Source: Hominisplanchenecus murintestinalis
GTDB lineage: Bacteria; Bacillota; Clostridia; Lachnospirales; Lachnospiraceae
Direction: 5' to 3'
Length of the DNA: 59,636 nt
Assembly (NCBI GenBank): GCA_004793585.1
Contig: SRZB01000023.1
Span: 1-59,636, forward strand
The notes under the pieces are model-generated. The model searched no databases. It was given only the letters and a program-made list of their open reading frames with translations, and was not told the origin of the DNA. The position numbers and the translations under genes were made by a program. Shown piece by piece: positions 7,243 through 13,988 of this stretch. Each line of letters opens with the position of its first letter. Position 1 is the stretch's first letter.

Positions 7243-7264
7243 CTTCGGTTGTGGCCCCTCTGCA

Positions 7265-7289
7265 ACTTCGAGACAAAGTGTCCCATACA
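7265..7289. repeat. Element palindrome, copy 5
   Basis: The left arm ACTTCGAGACA and core TGTCCC are intact, while the outer right arm has diverged. It lies between the DUF6870 gene and the recombinase gene. Confidence 0.8.
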
Positions 7290-7358
7290 AAGGCATCCTT
7301 GTTGTCCCTCCCCAGCAGAGGTATAATATAGATGTAATGTGATAGGGAAGGAGGACAA

Positions 7359-9056
7359 ATGGCAAGAACAGCAAACCGGGGGACAATAAGCGCCAGCGCC
7401 CCTACTTCATACAATGCGATGCGCTGGAGGCTGGGTAAATATATCCGGCTCTCCAAAGAAGATTTACTCCGTGGCCGGGACGAAAGCAACAGCGTTATCA
7501 ACCAGAGGCGGCTTTTGGAACAATACCACCAGACCCATCTGGACGAGTTTTATGACGGAACCGAGCAGGATGTGTATGTGGATGACGGCAAAACCGGGAC
7601 GGATACCGACCGTGAAGATTTCCAGCGGCTCCTGGCCGATGTGTATAGCGGCAGGATCAACTGCGTGATTGTCAAAGACCTGTCCCGCCTCTCCCGTAAC
7701 TATACCGATGCCGGGAACTTGATTGAAAATCTTTTTGTCCGGCTGAATGTACGGTTTATCAGCTTGGCGGAGGGGGTGGACAGTTACCGCAACCCGGACA
7801 GCGTATCAAACATTATTGTGCCGATCACGAATGTAATGAACGATCAATACTGCTACCAGACCTCAAAGAAAATCCGGCAGGTATTTGATATGAAACGCCG
7901 CAACGGTGAGTTTATCGGCTCGTATGCCCCCTATGGCTATGTGAAAGACCCGAATGACAAACACGCCTTGTTGGTTGATCCCGAGGCCGCTGAAGTGGTA
8001 AAAAGCATTTTTGCTTTGTTCCTGTCCGGCATGAACAAGCGGGGGATCACCTATTACTTGAACGACCACGGGACACTTTGTCCCACAGCCTATAAGCAAC
8101 AGCAAGGGCTCAAGTACAACGCCCCCAACGCCCAGGGCAATCCTATGTGGAGCACGATCACCATAGACACGATCTTAAAAAACCGTGTTTATGTGGGGGA
8201 TATGGTACAAGGCCGCCAGCGGGTGAAAAGCTATAAAATCCACATTCAAGAAAAAGTGCCGGAGGAAGAATGGTTTATCGTGGAGAATACCCACGAGGCC
8301 ATCATAGACCGGGAAACCTTTACAAAGGTGCAGAGCCTGCTCAAACGGGATACCCGCACCGCTCCAAAAGCTAAACAGCTTTACCTGTTCAGTGGTTTTC
8401 TGAAATGTGCCGATTGTGGCCGGGCGATGTCCCGGATCGCATCCAAAGGGATTTATGTATATTATCAATGCGGGACTTATAAAAGCCTGTCAAAAAAGGC
8501 TTGCACCATGCACTCAATTAAAAGTGACCGTCTTGAGGCCGGGGTACTGTTTGCGATCCAACAACAGGTGCATCTGGCAATTACCTATTCCGAACTTGTT
8601 GCCCGTATCAACTCCGCACCTCTGAAAAAGAGCAAGTCAAAGCGGCTGGAAGATACCATTGCCGCAAAAGAAAAAGAGCTTGCTAAAATCATGCGATACA
8701 AGCAGGCCCTTTATCAAGACTGGAAAGACGGGGAAATTACCCGCAACGATTACCGGCACATGAGCGAGGACTATGAACAGCAGTTTGAGGCCCTCACACG
8801 CATTATGCAAACGCTGACGGCGGAGCAGGAGCAACTGGAAAATGGTGTGGATGCGGAAAGCCCATGCCTTACCGCATTTCTCAAATACCGGAACATTGAT
8901 AAGCTGACACGGGAAATTTTAGGCGAGCTGATCGACCACATTAAGGTTTACGAGGGCGGCAATATCAGCGTGAAATTCAAATACGCTGATGAGTTCCGCC
9001 GTATAGCAGAATATATCGAGCTCAATTCCCCTATGGTTACGGGGGCCGCAGGCTGA
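7359..9056 (+). CDS. Large serine recombinase (TndX/TnpX-like integrase)
   Basis: This 565-residue recombinase would integrate and excise the element by serine-based strand exchange. The resolvase catalytic domain covers about residues 25-170, with the nucleophile Ser32 in KYIRLSKED and the arginine motif VKDLSRLSRNY. The Recombinase domain follows (about 190-300), then a zinc ribbon with C350, C353, C371 and C382, then a coiled coil (about 410-490) and a C-terminal domain. The ATG at 7359 follows GGAAGGAGG. It is the last gene of the element, next to the inferred right end. The codons for GTLCPT at about 8070 contain the core of the element palindrome. Confidence 0.95.
   Translation: MARTANRGTISASAPTSYNAMRWRLGKYIRLSKEDLLRGRDESNSVINQRRLLEQYHQTHLDEFYDGTEQDVYVDDGKTGTDTDREDFQRLLADVYSGRINCVIVKDLSRLSRNYTDAGNLIENLFVRLNVRFISLAEGVDSYRNPDSVSNIIVPITNVMNDQYCYQTSKKIRQVFDMKRRNGEFIGSYAPYGYVKDPNDKHALLVDPEAAEVVKSIFALFLSGMNKRGITYYLNDHGTLCPTAYKQQQGLKYNAPNAQGNPMWSTITIDTILKNRVYVGDMVQGRQRVKSYKIHIQEKVPEEEWFIVENTHEAIIDRETFTKVQSLLKRDTRTAPKAKQLYLFSGFLKCADCGRAMSRIASKGIYVYYQCGTYKSLSKKACTMHSIKSDRLEAGVLFAIQQQVHLAITYSELVARINSAPLKKSKSKRLEDTIAAKEKELAKIMRYKQALYQDWKDGEITRNDYRHMSEDYEQQFEALTRIMQTLTAEQEQLENGVDAESPCLTAFLKYRNIDKLTREILGELIDHIKVYEGGNISVKFKYADEFRRIAEYIELNSPMVTGAAG
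8070..8084. repeat. Palindrome core inside recombinase gene
   Basis: GGGACA-CTT-TGTCCC within the coding sequence matches the core of the five intergenic palindromes but lacks their outer arms. It encodes Gly-Thr-Leu-Cys-Pro, a conserved stretch of this recombinase group, so selection on protein sequence may explain it. Confidence 0.6.
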
Positions 9057-9112
9057 CCCCCTAACCTAAAACAATTCCGTTTGCTTGTTTTCCTAATATA
9101 TAACGCCCATAC

Positions 9113-9259
9113 GTGGATACGGTAGGAAAAAATGCAAAAAAGATAGAAGAGTATATCAGGAATCAACTTAAGGAAGATTTGGAATATGACCAGATGTCAT
9201 TGAAAGAGTATATCGACCCGTTTACGGGTGAGCCGGTAAACAAAAGCAAGAAAAAATAA
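9113..9259 (+). pseudogene. tnpA: C-terminal fragment of IS200-type transposase TnpA
   Basis: The frame reads VDTVGKNAKKIEEYIRNQ and onward to a TAA at 9257, and matches the C-terminus of Y1 HUH transposases. It includes the catalytic tyrosine in EEYIRNQ and the tail DQMSLKEYIDPFTGE. The N-terminal HUH portion is absent because the serine-recombinase element ends immediately upstream. It cannot encode a working transposase alone. The missing half may lie at the element's left end, outside the window. Confidence 0.85.
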
Positions 9260-9382
9260 GCCCAAGGGGCTAAGCAGGTAACTGACGTTGCGGCTGGCGA
9301 ACTTTTCGGTGAGTCTTTAGACTCCAGCGCCGGAAACGAGCCCTTATAGGGCGAAAAACAAACCACTGGCTTAGCCGGTGGT
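9113..9382 (+). mobile_element. IS200/IS605-type remnant (3' part)
   Basis: The remnant consists of the last 48 codons of a Y1 transposase, about 100 bases of structured non-coding sequence, and a terminal hairpin ACCACTGGC/GCCGGTGGT (9362-9370 and 9374-9382), which is the typical subterminal structure of IS200/IS605 ends. The 5' part is missing at the junction with the serine-recombinase element. The hairpin is followed directly by an interrupted FtsX reading frame. Confidence 0.75.
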
Positions 9383-9391
9383 ACTGATTAG

Positions 9392-9703
9392 CTATTTTGC
9401 AAAAACATCATAATGCGCTCCATTGGGATGGGAGCCGGGCAGCTCTACAAGATGATTGCAGCAGAGGCGGCCACCTATGCAGTATTAGGATGTGTCACCG
9501 GATGTGTACTGGGGTTGCCGTTGAATAAGATGATGTTCCAGTTCCTGATTGCAGATAAATGGGGAACGACCTGGCAGCTTCCGGTTGTCCCTCTGCTTCT
9601 GATCGTCATGTTATGTTTCGGCTCTGCGGCGTTGGCAATCCAGCGGCCAATTAAAAGAATCGGGCAACTGTCTATTGTGGATACAATAAAGGTACAGCAG
9701 TAA
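9392..9703 (+). pseudogene. C-terminal fragment of FtsX-like ABC permease
   Basis: About 100 residues survive (from KNIIMRSIGMGAGQL to DTIKVQQ), matching the C-terminal part of FtsX/MacB-type permeases: the cytoplasmic IGM-xx-QL helix followed by two hydrophobic segments. In the same frame a TAG at 9389 closes it upstream, right after the IS200 terminal hairpin, so the gene was cut by that insertion. There is no promoter or ATPase partner nearby, and it is unlikely to be functional. Confidence 0.8.
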
Positions 9704-9709
9704 ACACAT

Positions 9710-9903
9710 ATGCCGGATGCGTAATGGATTTCAAAAGTGATTTTGCCGTCCGCAGGTACGTTGAAATGGAAGTCGAGGAGTTCAACTTCTTTGATACTGT
9801 CTGGCAGTTCAATGTTCTTGTACCGTTTTACTTCCTTGCCCTCTGCCATGAGGCATACCGGAACCGCGTCCCTCAATTTTGCTGTGATTCTACCTGTTTT
9901 CAT
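9710..9903 (-). pseudogene. Truncated phage-type hypothetical protein
   Basis: On the minus strand an ATG at 9903, after AAAGGCGG, starts a frame MKTGRITAKLRDAVPVCL... that continues through IELPDSIKEVELLDFHF and FNVPADGKITFEIHYASG. The style is that of small hypothetical proteins of gut Clostridia phages. After about 65 residues the frame enters sequence antisense to the FtsX fragment, so the C-terminus is lost. It is a fragment rather than an intact gene. Confidence 0.55.
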
Positions 9904-10133
9904 AATGTTGTCCGCCTTTCTCATTTTGATATTTTTTTGTATTGGCTGCTTGCCTTGTGAGTGACAGCTTACGCATTTTTGGTGTGAAAGCAAGCCTTTT
10001 TTCAAAGAAATATCCGGGTTGGGAGAAATTTATGGGGAAGCTCCGAAACAATACTGTTTTGTGCTGGAAACTTTGGGCTGGTTATATTTGGAACGATTAC
10101 TATATGGAAATAGAGATTGAAACGTGGAAGATT

Positions 10134-10174
10134 CCTCCATACCAGGTAAGTGAAATGGTTACCTGGTATGGAGG
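10134..10174. repeat. 16-bp perfect inverted repeat
   Basis: CCTCCATACCAGGTAA (10134-10149) and its exact complement (10159-10174) flank a 9-nt loop and are followed by GATTTTTAG. It works as an intrinsic terminator on the plus strand. Open frames across it (such as 9942-10223) are artefacts of the repeat. Confidence 0.8.
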
Positions 10175-10268
10175 GATTTTTAGAATAACTATAAAGCAGA
10201 TGTCCGCTGGGGGCTGTTTATAAAGAAATCCAGGATTTGCACCTGGCAGACAAGAAAGGAGAGCAATT

Positions 10269-10468
10269 ATGAAGAATAAAGAATTTGAAAGATGGGTACA
10301 GGCAGCAGGCATAAGGGCAGTTAAGACCGTGGCTCAGGCGGCGGTTGCAGGAATTGGGACGGCGGCCATGGGGCAGGTCGACTGGGTATATGTGGTATCT
10401 GCTTCTATACTGGCGGCGTAGTGTCGATGCTTACATCAGTGGCAGGGTTGCCGGAGCTGAAGGAGTAG
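10269..10468 (+). pseudogene. Phage r1t-type holin, frameshifted
   Basis: An ATG at 10269 after AAAGGAGAG opens MKNKEFERWVQAAGIRAVK..., a holin-like N-terminus with a glycine-alanine-rich membrane segment. The frame stops at a TAG (10419-10421) after 50 codons. Shifting by one base at the GCGGCGTAG site restores VVSMLTSVAGLPELKE to a TAG at 10466, the usual end of these holins. A single G missing from a GGG run explains it. It would have permeabilised the membrane for the endolysin at 10860. A sequencing error is possible. Confidence 0.75.
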
Positions 10469-10480
10469 CAATATAAAAGA

Positions 10481-10510
10481 GTGGCAGAAAATGACAAAAT
10501 ATGATATGCT
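10481..10510 (+). promoter_or_regulatory. Candidate promoter of toxin mRNA
   Basis: A -35-like GTGGCA (10481-10486), an 18-nt spacer and a -10-like TATGCT (10505-10510) would start an RNA near 10517 that runs to the terminator at 10683-10720, about 200 nt. The match is moderate (4/6 in both boxes). Confidence 0.45.
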
Positions 10511-10524
10511 GTAGAAGCTGTTGA

Positions 10525-10544
10525 ACCTCCAGCAGAAGGGAGGT
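10525..10544 (+). promoter_or_regulatory. Hairpin masking toxin ribosome binding site
   Basis: ACCTCC (10525-10530) pairs perfectly with GGAGGT (10539-10544), which is the Shine-Dalgarno of the small toxin-like ORF. This would hold translation down, as the 5' helix of fst RNA I does. Confidence 0.65.
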
Positions 10545-10551
10545 GAACCCC

Positions 10552-10638
10552 ATGGAAGAAATTTTCGTCACACTCCTTGTCTCCACTGTAGCAAATGTAG
10601 TTAGCTACTACATATGCAAATGGCTGAGTAGAGACTGA
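10552..10638 (+). CDS. Small membrane peptide, candidate Fst-like type I toxin
   Basis: A 28-residue ORF has an acidic N-terminus (MEE), one hydrophobic span (IFVTLLVSTVANVVSYYI) and a short polar tail CKWLSRD. Fst-superfamily toxins have the same plan, a single transmembrane helix followed by a charged tail often with a W-L pair. The start follows a strong but hairpin-masked GGGAGGTG. Downstream lies a convergent arrangement: a 14-bp terminator stem, then a second copy of the ORF's 5' sequence, then an outward-in consensus promoter. This matches par-type toxin-antitoxin loci. The classification is inferred from architecture, not from strong sequence identity. Confidence 0.65.
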   Translation: MEEIFVTLLVSTVANVVSYYICKWLSRD

Positions 10639-10682
10639 CCGACAGCGGCAGCCTAAACGGAGTGGCTCACCGTAACGAGCAA

Positions 10683-10720
10683 GACCCCCCTCAGAGCTGG
10701 CACTCTGAGGGGGGTCGTTT
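10683..10720. terminator. Shared terminator between toxin mRNA and antisense RNA
   Basis: A 14-bp perfect stem (GACCCCCCTCAGAG and complement, 10683-10696 and 10703-10716) with a 6-nt loop is followed by GTTT. It lies between two converging transcription units, so it is well placed to end both. Confidence 0.8.
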
Positions 10721-10751
10721 ACCCTATGGAATTTCGTCACATTCCTTAGCT
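10683..10751 (-). ncRNA. Candidate antisense antitoxin RNA (RNA II-like)
   Basis: A consensus minus-strand promoter at 10758-10786 predicts a transcript starting near 10751 and ending in the shared hairpin, about 70 nt. Its 5' part is complementary to the repeat of the toxin ORF start (TTTCGTCACAYTCCTT, 10563-10578 and 10732-10747, 15 of 16 identical). It could therefore pair with the toxin mRNA both at the repeat and at the terminator. Confidence 0.6.
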
Positions 10752-10757
10752 GCCACT

Positions 10758-10786
10758 ATCATAACTGACTCTTGTAGAAATGTCAA
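10758..10786 (-). promoter_or_regulatory. Consensus antisense promoter
   Basis: Read on the minus strand: TTGACA (10786-10781), a 17-nt spacer, then TATGAT (10763-10758). No protein gene follows in that direction, which argues for a regulatory RNA. Confidence 0.75.
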
Positions 10787-10800
10787 GAATTAAAACAGTT

Positions 10801-10826
10801 ACCGCTCAGAAATGGGCGGTGTTTTT
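10801..10826 (+). terminator. Terminator-like hairpin before endolysin
   Basis: ACCGCTC/GGGCGGT (10801-10807 and 10814-10820) is followed by GTTTTTAT. It lies 34 bases before the amidase start and may attenuate it. Confidence 0.6.
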
Positions 10827-10859
10827 ATGCTGAAAAATGCAGCAGGAAAGGAGAACCAT

Positions 10860-11684
10860 ATGACACATAAAATCATTAACGCTATTAGTTCCAGGAACGT
10901 CCCATGCTGGGGCAACCAGAAAAAATATATTGCCGTCCATTACCTGGGGGTAGTGGGACAGGCCCATGACCTGGCATCGGACGGATGCGGGGCGCACTTC
11001 TACATTTACTGGGACGGGACTATTTACCAGCGGTGCAGCCTGGATGCCGTGCCTTGGGCGGTAGGTACTGCAGGATATTACACTCAGAAGCACCTGGAAG
11101 CCCGGAACAGCAATACTATAAGTATAGAAATGTGCTGCAAGTGCGACAGGAATGTAGCCAGCGCGGAAGATAAGAGATGGTACTTTACGAAAGAGACACA
11201 GGAGGCGTGTGCGTGGCCGGTGGCGAAGCTCCGCCATGAACAGGGCATCCCATCCACAAATGTACTGCGCCATTACGATATCGTAAATAAGACCTGTCTG
11301 GCTCCATATGTGCATAACAATGGGTATAAGACAATCTGGACGTGGACAACGTTTAAACAGAGGGCAGAAGAGTACTTTAGCGCAGAACAGAAACGGGAGC
11401 TGAAACCCGGCATGAAAGTAAAACTGACACAGGACATTGCCCTCCGGGACAGCGTTTCCACCAAGCCCCAGCAGGCGGGATACGTGAAGTATACGCAGCT
11501 TTCCGCATCGGCAAAGAAGAAGTGCCGCCGCCTGTCCGGGAATAAAGCTAAGTTGAAAAAAGGCGGCGTGGTGGAGATTAAGAAAGCTGTTACTGCTTGG
11601 GATGGTAGTATATGGGTGCAGATTAAAAGCGGCTGGCTGCCTGCCGTGGTAAAAGGAAAATACCGGGTAAAGGCTGTTTTATAA
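10860..11684 (+). CDS. N-acetylmuramoyl-L-alanine amidase, phage endolysin
   Basis: This 274-residue endolysin has an Amidase_2/PGRP domain at about residues 5-160. The zinc ligands fit H27 (IAVHYLG), H138 and C146 (RHYDIVNKTC). The C-terminal 85 residues look like a cell-wall-binding SH3-type domain. It has no signal peptide, as expected for a holin-dependent lysin. The ATG at 10860 follows AAAGGAG; the frame opens earlier but without a ribosome binding site. It would cleave the bond between muramic acid and L-alanine. With its holin frameshifted it is probably a relic, or used as an autolysin. Confidence 0.9.
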   Translation: MTHKIINAISSRNVPCWGNQKKYIAVHYLGVVGQAHDLASDGCGAHFYIYWDGTIYQRCSLDAVPWAVGTAGYYTQKHLEARNSNTISIEMCCKCDRNVASAEDKRWYFTKETQEACAWPVAKLRHEQGIPSTNVLRHYDIVNKTCLAPYVHNNGYKTIWTWTTFKQRAEEYFSAEQKRELKPGMKVKLTQDIALRDSVSTKPQQAGYVKYTQLSASAKKKCRRLSGNKAKLKKGGVVEIKKAVTAWDGSIWVQIKSGWLPAVVKGKYRVKAVL

Positions 11685-11795
11685 CTTCGGACAGGTCATA
11701 AAACAGCCTGATAAATGTGAGTGGTTAGCAGCCAAAACCCCTGGAAACTCGCATAGAATCGTTGATTTGCTTATGATTCACTTAAGTTTTCATCT

Positions 11796-11829
11796 TTGAG
11801 TAGATATCGCGTGTTGAGTATGCTATAAT
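11796..11829 (+). promoter_or_regulatory. Promoter region of repeat lipoprotein
   Basis: TTGAGT (11796-11801), a 17-nt spacer and TATGCT; an overlapping TATAAT lies at 11824-11829. It is the only promoter-like element in the 203-base gap before the lipoprotein gene. Confidence 0.5.
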
Positions 11830-11887
11830 CGAGAAGTAGTTTGTGTCTGTACAGCAACTATAAAGTAGTTTAGGAGGGGATAAGAAC

Positions 11888-13192
11888 ATGAAAAAATTCA
11901 GAAAATATGCAGTTTATCTGATGCTTGGCATGTCGATGGCGGCGCTTTTGTCTGGGTGTAAGAAGAAGGCGAAGGAGACCGAGTCAGAGTCTGCTGCGGT
12001 TCAGATTACAGAGACTGTGACGGAAGAAGATACAGAGGTAGAAGAGAAGACGGGGACGGCTGTTTCACAGACAGAAACGTATACGTCTAAAGATAAGTCA
12101 GTTTCTATCAACCTGCCGGATGATACGTGGAAAAATATGAAGGATAAAGACGGTACGCTTGTATTTGAAGCGCCGGAAGGGATTATTACCGTAAGCCATA
12201 TATCGGGGAGCGAGGTTGGTTCGGTGAAGCTGCCGGCTACAAAGGAAGAGGTACTGGATAATCTTACAGCGTCGGGAAAAAATGCGGATAATTATGAGGT
12301 TACGGAATTCAGGAAATCAAGTGCCGGAACTATGGAACAGTATCGCACAACGATTAAATGCTTGGATGCAGAGGAAGAGTATAAATACTCTGTAGGATAT
12401 GACATTGTGACTACGACAGATATCTATTCTGTTACGGGTCAGATAAAGAGTGAAGATGAGGAGGTTCTGGAAGCAGTTAAGACGGCAGTTGAGAGCTTTA
12501 AAGTTCTGAAGAAATCTTCAAGGCCAAAGAAAGACACCACATCAACAGGCCAGACAGGCTCCGAGCAGGGAAGTACGACCCAGACAGGAACATCTATGGT
12601 GATCTATGATTCTAATGGGAATCCCATTACGGTTACGAAGAATGCCGGTGGCGTATGGTCTGACAGCAATGGAAAGACTTACGAAATGCAGGAGTACGGC
12701 GTTATGGGAAGCGACGGCTACTGGTATACCTATGCGTCTTCTTCCGGTGGAAATAGTACAGATAACAGTAACAATAATAATGATAGTAATAATAATAACA
12801 ATAATAACAATAATAACAATAATAACAACGATACAAATGATGGAAATAGCGGCGCTTCAGGAACCACTCCGCAGCCTTCGACAGGGACGGATTCCAGCGG
12901 TTTCTATGACCAGAGCGGAAACTATATTCCGGTGACAAAGGATAAAAACGGGAACTGGGTAGACGCGTATGGTACGGTCTATTACTTTGGCGACGGCGGT
13001 GTGACGGATAATGCGGGCAACTATTATCCGTATAAGGACAGCAGTGAAGCTACAGGATTTTATGATGATAAAGGAAATTATATTACTGTGACAAAGGACA
13101 GCAATGGGAACTGGGTAGACAGCTCAGGTGCGAAATACACGTTTGGAGATGACGGCGTAACAGATGCGGCCGGGAATTTCTATCCTTATTAA
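11888..13192 (+). CDS. Secreted lipoprotein with poly-Asn linker and C-terminal repeats
   Basis: This 434-residue protein has a lipoprotein signal (lipobox LLSGC, about residue 23). A charged linker precedes a folded middle domain (about 60-215) of PsbP/DUF-like appearance. Then come a Thr/Gly-rich linker, an Asn-rich stretch (about 290-318) and repeats of the form GFYD-GNYI-VTKD-NGNWVD-...-FGDDGVTD-AGNFYPY, two clear copies and one degenerate copy. It is anchored on the outer face of the membrane. Function is unknown; the repeats resemble surface-binding modules. The gene stands alone, preceded by AGGAGGGG and a promoter, and followed by a hairpin. Confidence 0.85.
   Translation: MKKFRKYAVYLMLGMSMAALLSGCKKKAKETESESAAVQITETVTEEDTEVEEKTGTAVSQTETYTSKDKSVSINLPDDTWKNMKDKDGTLVFEAPEGIITVSHISGSEVGSVKLPATKEEVLDNLTASGKNADNYEVTEFRKSSAGTMEQYRTTIKCLDAEEEYKYSVGYDIVTTTDIYSVTGQIKSEDEEVLEAVKTAVESFKVLKKSSRPKKDTTSTGQTGSEQGSTTQTGTSMVIYDSNGNPITVTKNAGGVWSDSNGKTYEMQEYGVMGSDGYWYTYASSSGGNSTDNSNNNNDSNNNNNNNNNNNNNNDTNDGNSGASGTTPQPSTGTDSSGFYDQSGNYIPVTKDKNGNWVDAYGTVYYFGDGGVTDNAGNYYPYKDSSEATGFYDDKGNYITVTKDSNGNWVDSSGAKYTFGDDGVTDAAGNFYPY
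12759..12836 (+). repeat. AAY trinucleotide microsatellite coding for Asn
   Basis: A run of AAT/AAC codons in a 9-nt rhythm (AATAATAAC) encodes the Asn-rich linker of the lipoprotein. The repeat is nearly perfect at DNA level, so it can change length by slippage without a frameshift. Confidence 0.85.
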
Positions 13193-13217
13193 AAGCAGAA
13201 AAATATGAAAGAATAAT

Positions 13218-13263
13218 GAAAAGGGGATGATACAAGGTTTATGCCGCGTATCGTTTCCTTTTC
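13218..13263 (+). terminator. Hairpin after repeat lipoprotein
   Basis: The two 16-nt arms GAAAAGGGGATGATAC and GTATCGTTTCCTTTTC pair with a few mismatches. The T-run is weak. Confidence 0.5.
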
Positions 13264-13315
13264 ATGTTTTAAGTGGTACATTTTGGAGGGAACTTCGTGT
13301 AAAGCTTTTTAATAT

Positions 13316-13345
13316 TGTATAAATTTCATCTATTTACAAATACTA
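13316..13345 (+). promoter_or_regulatory. Candidate sigma-G promoter of spoVT
   Basis: TGTATA (13316-13321), a 17-nt spacer and AATACTA (13339-13345) are close to the forespore sigma-G consensus (TGAATA and CATACTA). Known spoVT genes are sigma-G dependent, which agrees. Confidence 0.55.
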
Positions 13346-13427
13346 TCATCACAGGAAGTTAATCTCATTCGGGAGATTCTGCCGCATCGTATGATAGAAA
13401 AATGGTAGAGATGGAGGAACAGATATT

Positions 13428-13976
13428 ATGAAAGCGACAGGAATTGTAAGACGTATAGATGATCTTGGCCGTGTAGTGATTCCGAAAGAAATCCGGCGCA
13501 CGTTGAGGATTAAAGAGGGCGCTCCCCTTGAAATTTTTACGGATCGGGAAGGAGAAATTATCCTGAAAAAATATTCCCCGATTGGGGAACTGGGGAGTTT
13601 TTCCAAAGAATATGCCGAGGCTTTGGCGCAGGCCAGCGGTCATGGAATCTGTATCACGGACAGAGATCAAGTCATCGCTGCGGCCGGCGGAGTGAAAAAA
13701 GAGAGTGTAGGGAAGCCTATCAGCCGGGAACTGGAACATGTCATCCATGAAAGAGAGCAGGTACTTTCAGCCGGGGATGACCAGAAATTTGTGAAAGTTA
13801 CGGGAGATGATACGGAAGAAGGGATTCCGCAGGTGATATGCCCGATTCTGTGTGAGGGCGATGCGATAGGTTCTGTGGTTCTGCTGGGGAAAGAACCAGG
13901 ACACAGGCTTGGGGAGACAGAGCAGGTGCTGGCGCGCTGTGCCGCAGGATTTATGGGTCGGCAGATGGAGCAGTAG
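13428..13976 (+). CDS. spoVT: Stage V sporulation protein T (AbrB-family regulator)
   Basis: This 182-residue regulator has an N-terminal AbrB/MazE-type swapped-hairpin DNA-binding domain (about 1-52, ATGIVRRIDDLGRVVIPKEI) and a C-terminal GAF-like domain. Both length and layout match SpoVT, which adjusts sigma-G-dependent gene expression in the forespore. The ATG follows GGAGG. It stands alone, with a sigma-G-like promoter upstream, and converges on the carboxypeptidase gene. It shows that the host makes endospores or descends from spore formers. Confidence 0.93.
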   Translation: MKATGIVRRIDDLGRVVIPKEIRRTLRIKEGAPLEIFTDREGEIILKKYSPIGELGSFSKEYAEALAQASGHGICITDRDQVIAAAGGVKKESVGKPISRELEHVIHEREQVLSAGDDQKFVKVTGDDTEEGIPQVICPILCEGDAIGSVVLLGKEPGHRLGETEQVLARCAAGFMGRQMEQ

Positions 13977-13988
13977 CCAGCCGTTTGC

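Larger units (their letters stand above)
1..9112. mobile_element. Right-hand end of an integrative conjugative/mobilizable element
   Basis: The segment carries a relaxase, an XRE regulator, a resistance operon, a sigma-like regulator, a DUF6870 protein and a terminal large serine recombinase, which is the usual right-end order of Tn1549/Tn4451-like Firmicutes elements. The left end and any type IV secretion genes would lie outside the window. The right boundary is placed near 9,112 because an IS200-type tnpA reading frame begins immediately after it. The resistance module is visibly more AT-rich than the relaxase and recombinase modules, so the element is a mosaic. Confidence 0.75.
9704..11684. 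mobile_element. Decayed prophage lysis region
   Basis: A truncated phage-type gene, a frameshifted r1t-type holin and an amidase endolysin lie together with degraded spacers. No capsid, tail or integrase gene is present in the window. The grouping into one remnant is inferred from gene types and order. Confidence 0.55.

Noticed and set aside
9260-9361. omega-RNA (reRNA) of a TnpB element
   Set aside because: The preceding frame is TnpA, not TnpB, and no guide-RNA nuclease gene is present. The structure is better explained as the IS200-type right end.
9942-10223. 93-codon plus-strand frame in the phage remnant
   Set aside because: It runs through a perfect inverted repeat and has no family resemblance; the opposite strand is open only because of the same repeat.
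12759-12836. Possible CRISPR or minisatellite array
   Set aside because: The repeats are Asn codons inside a gene, with no spacers.
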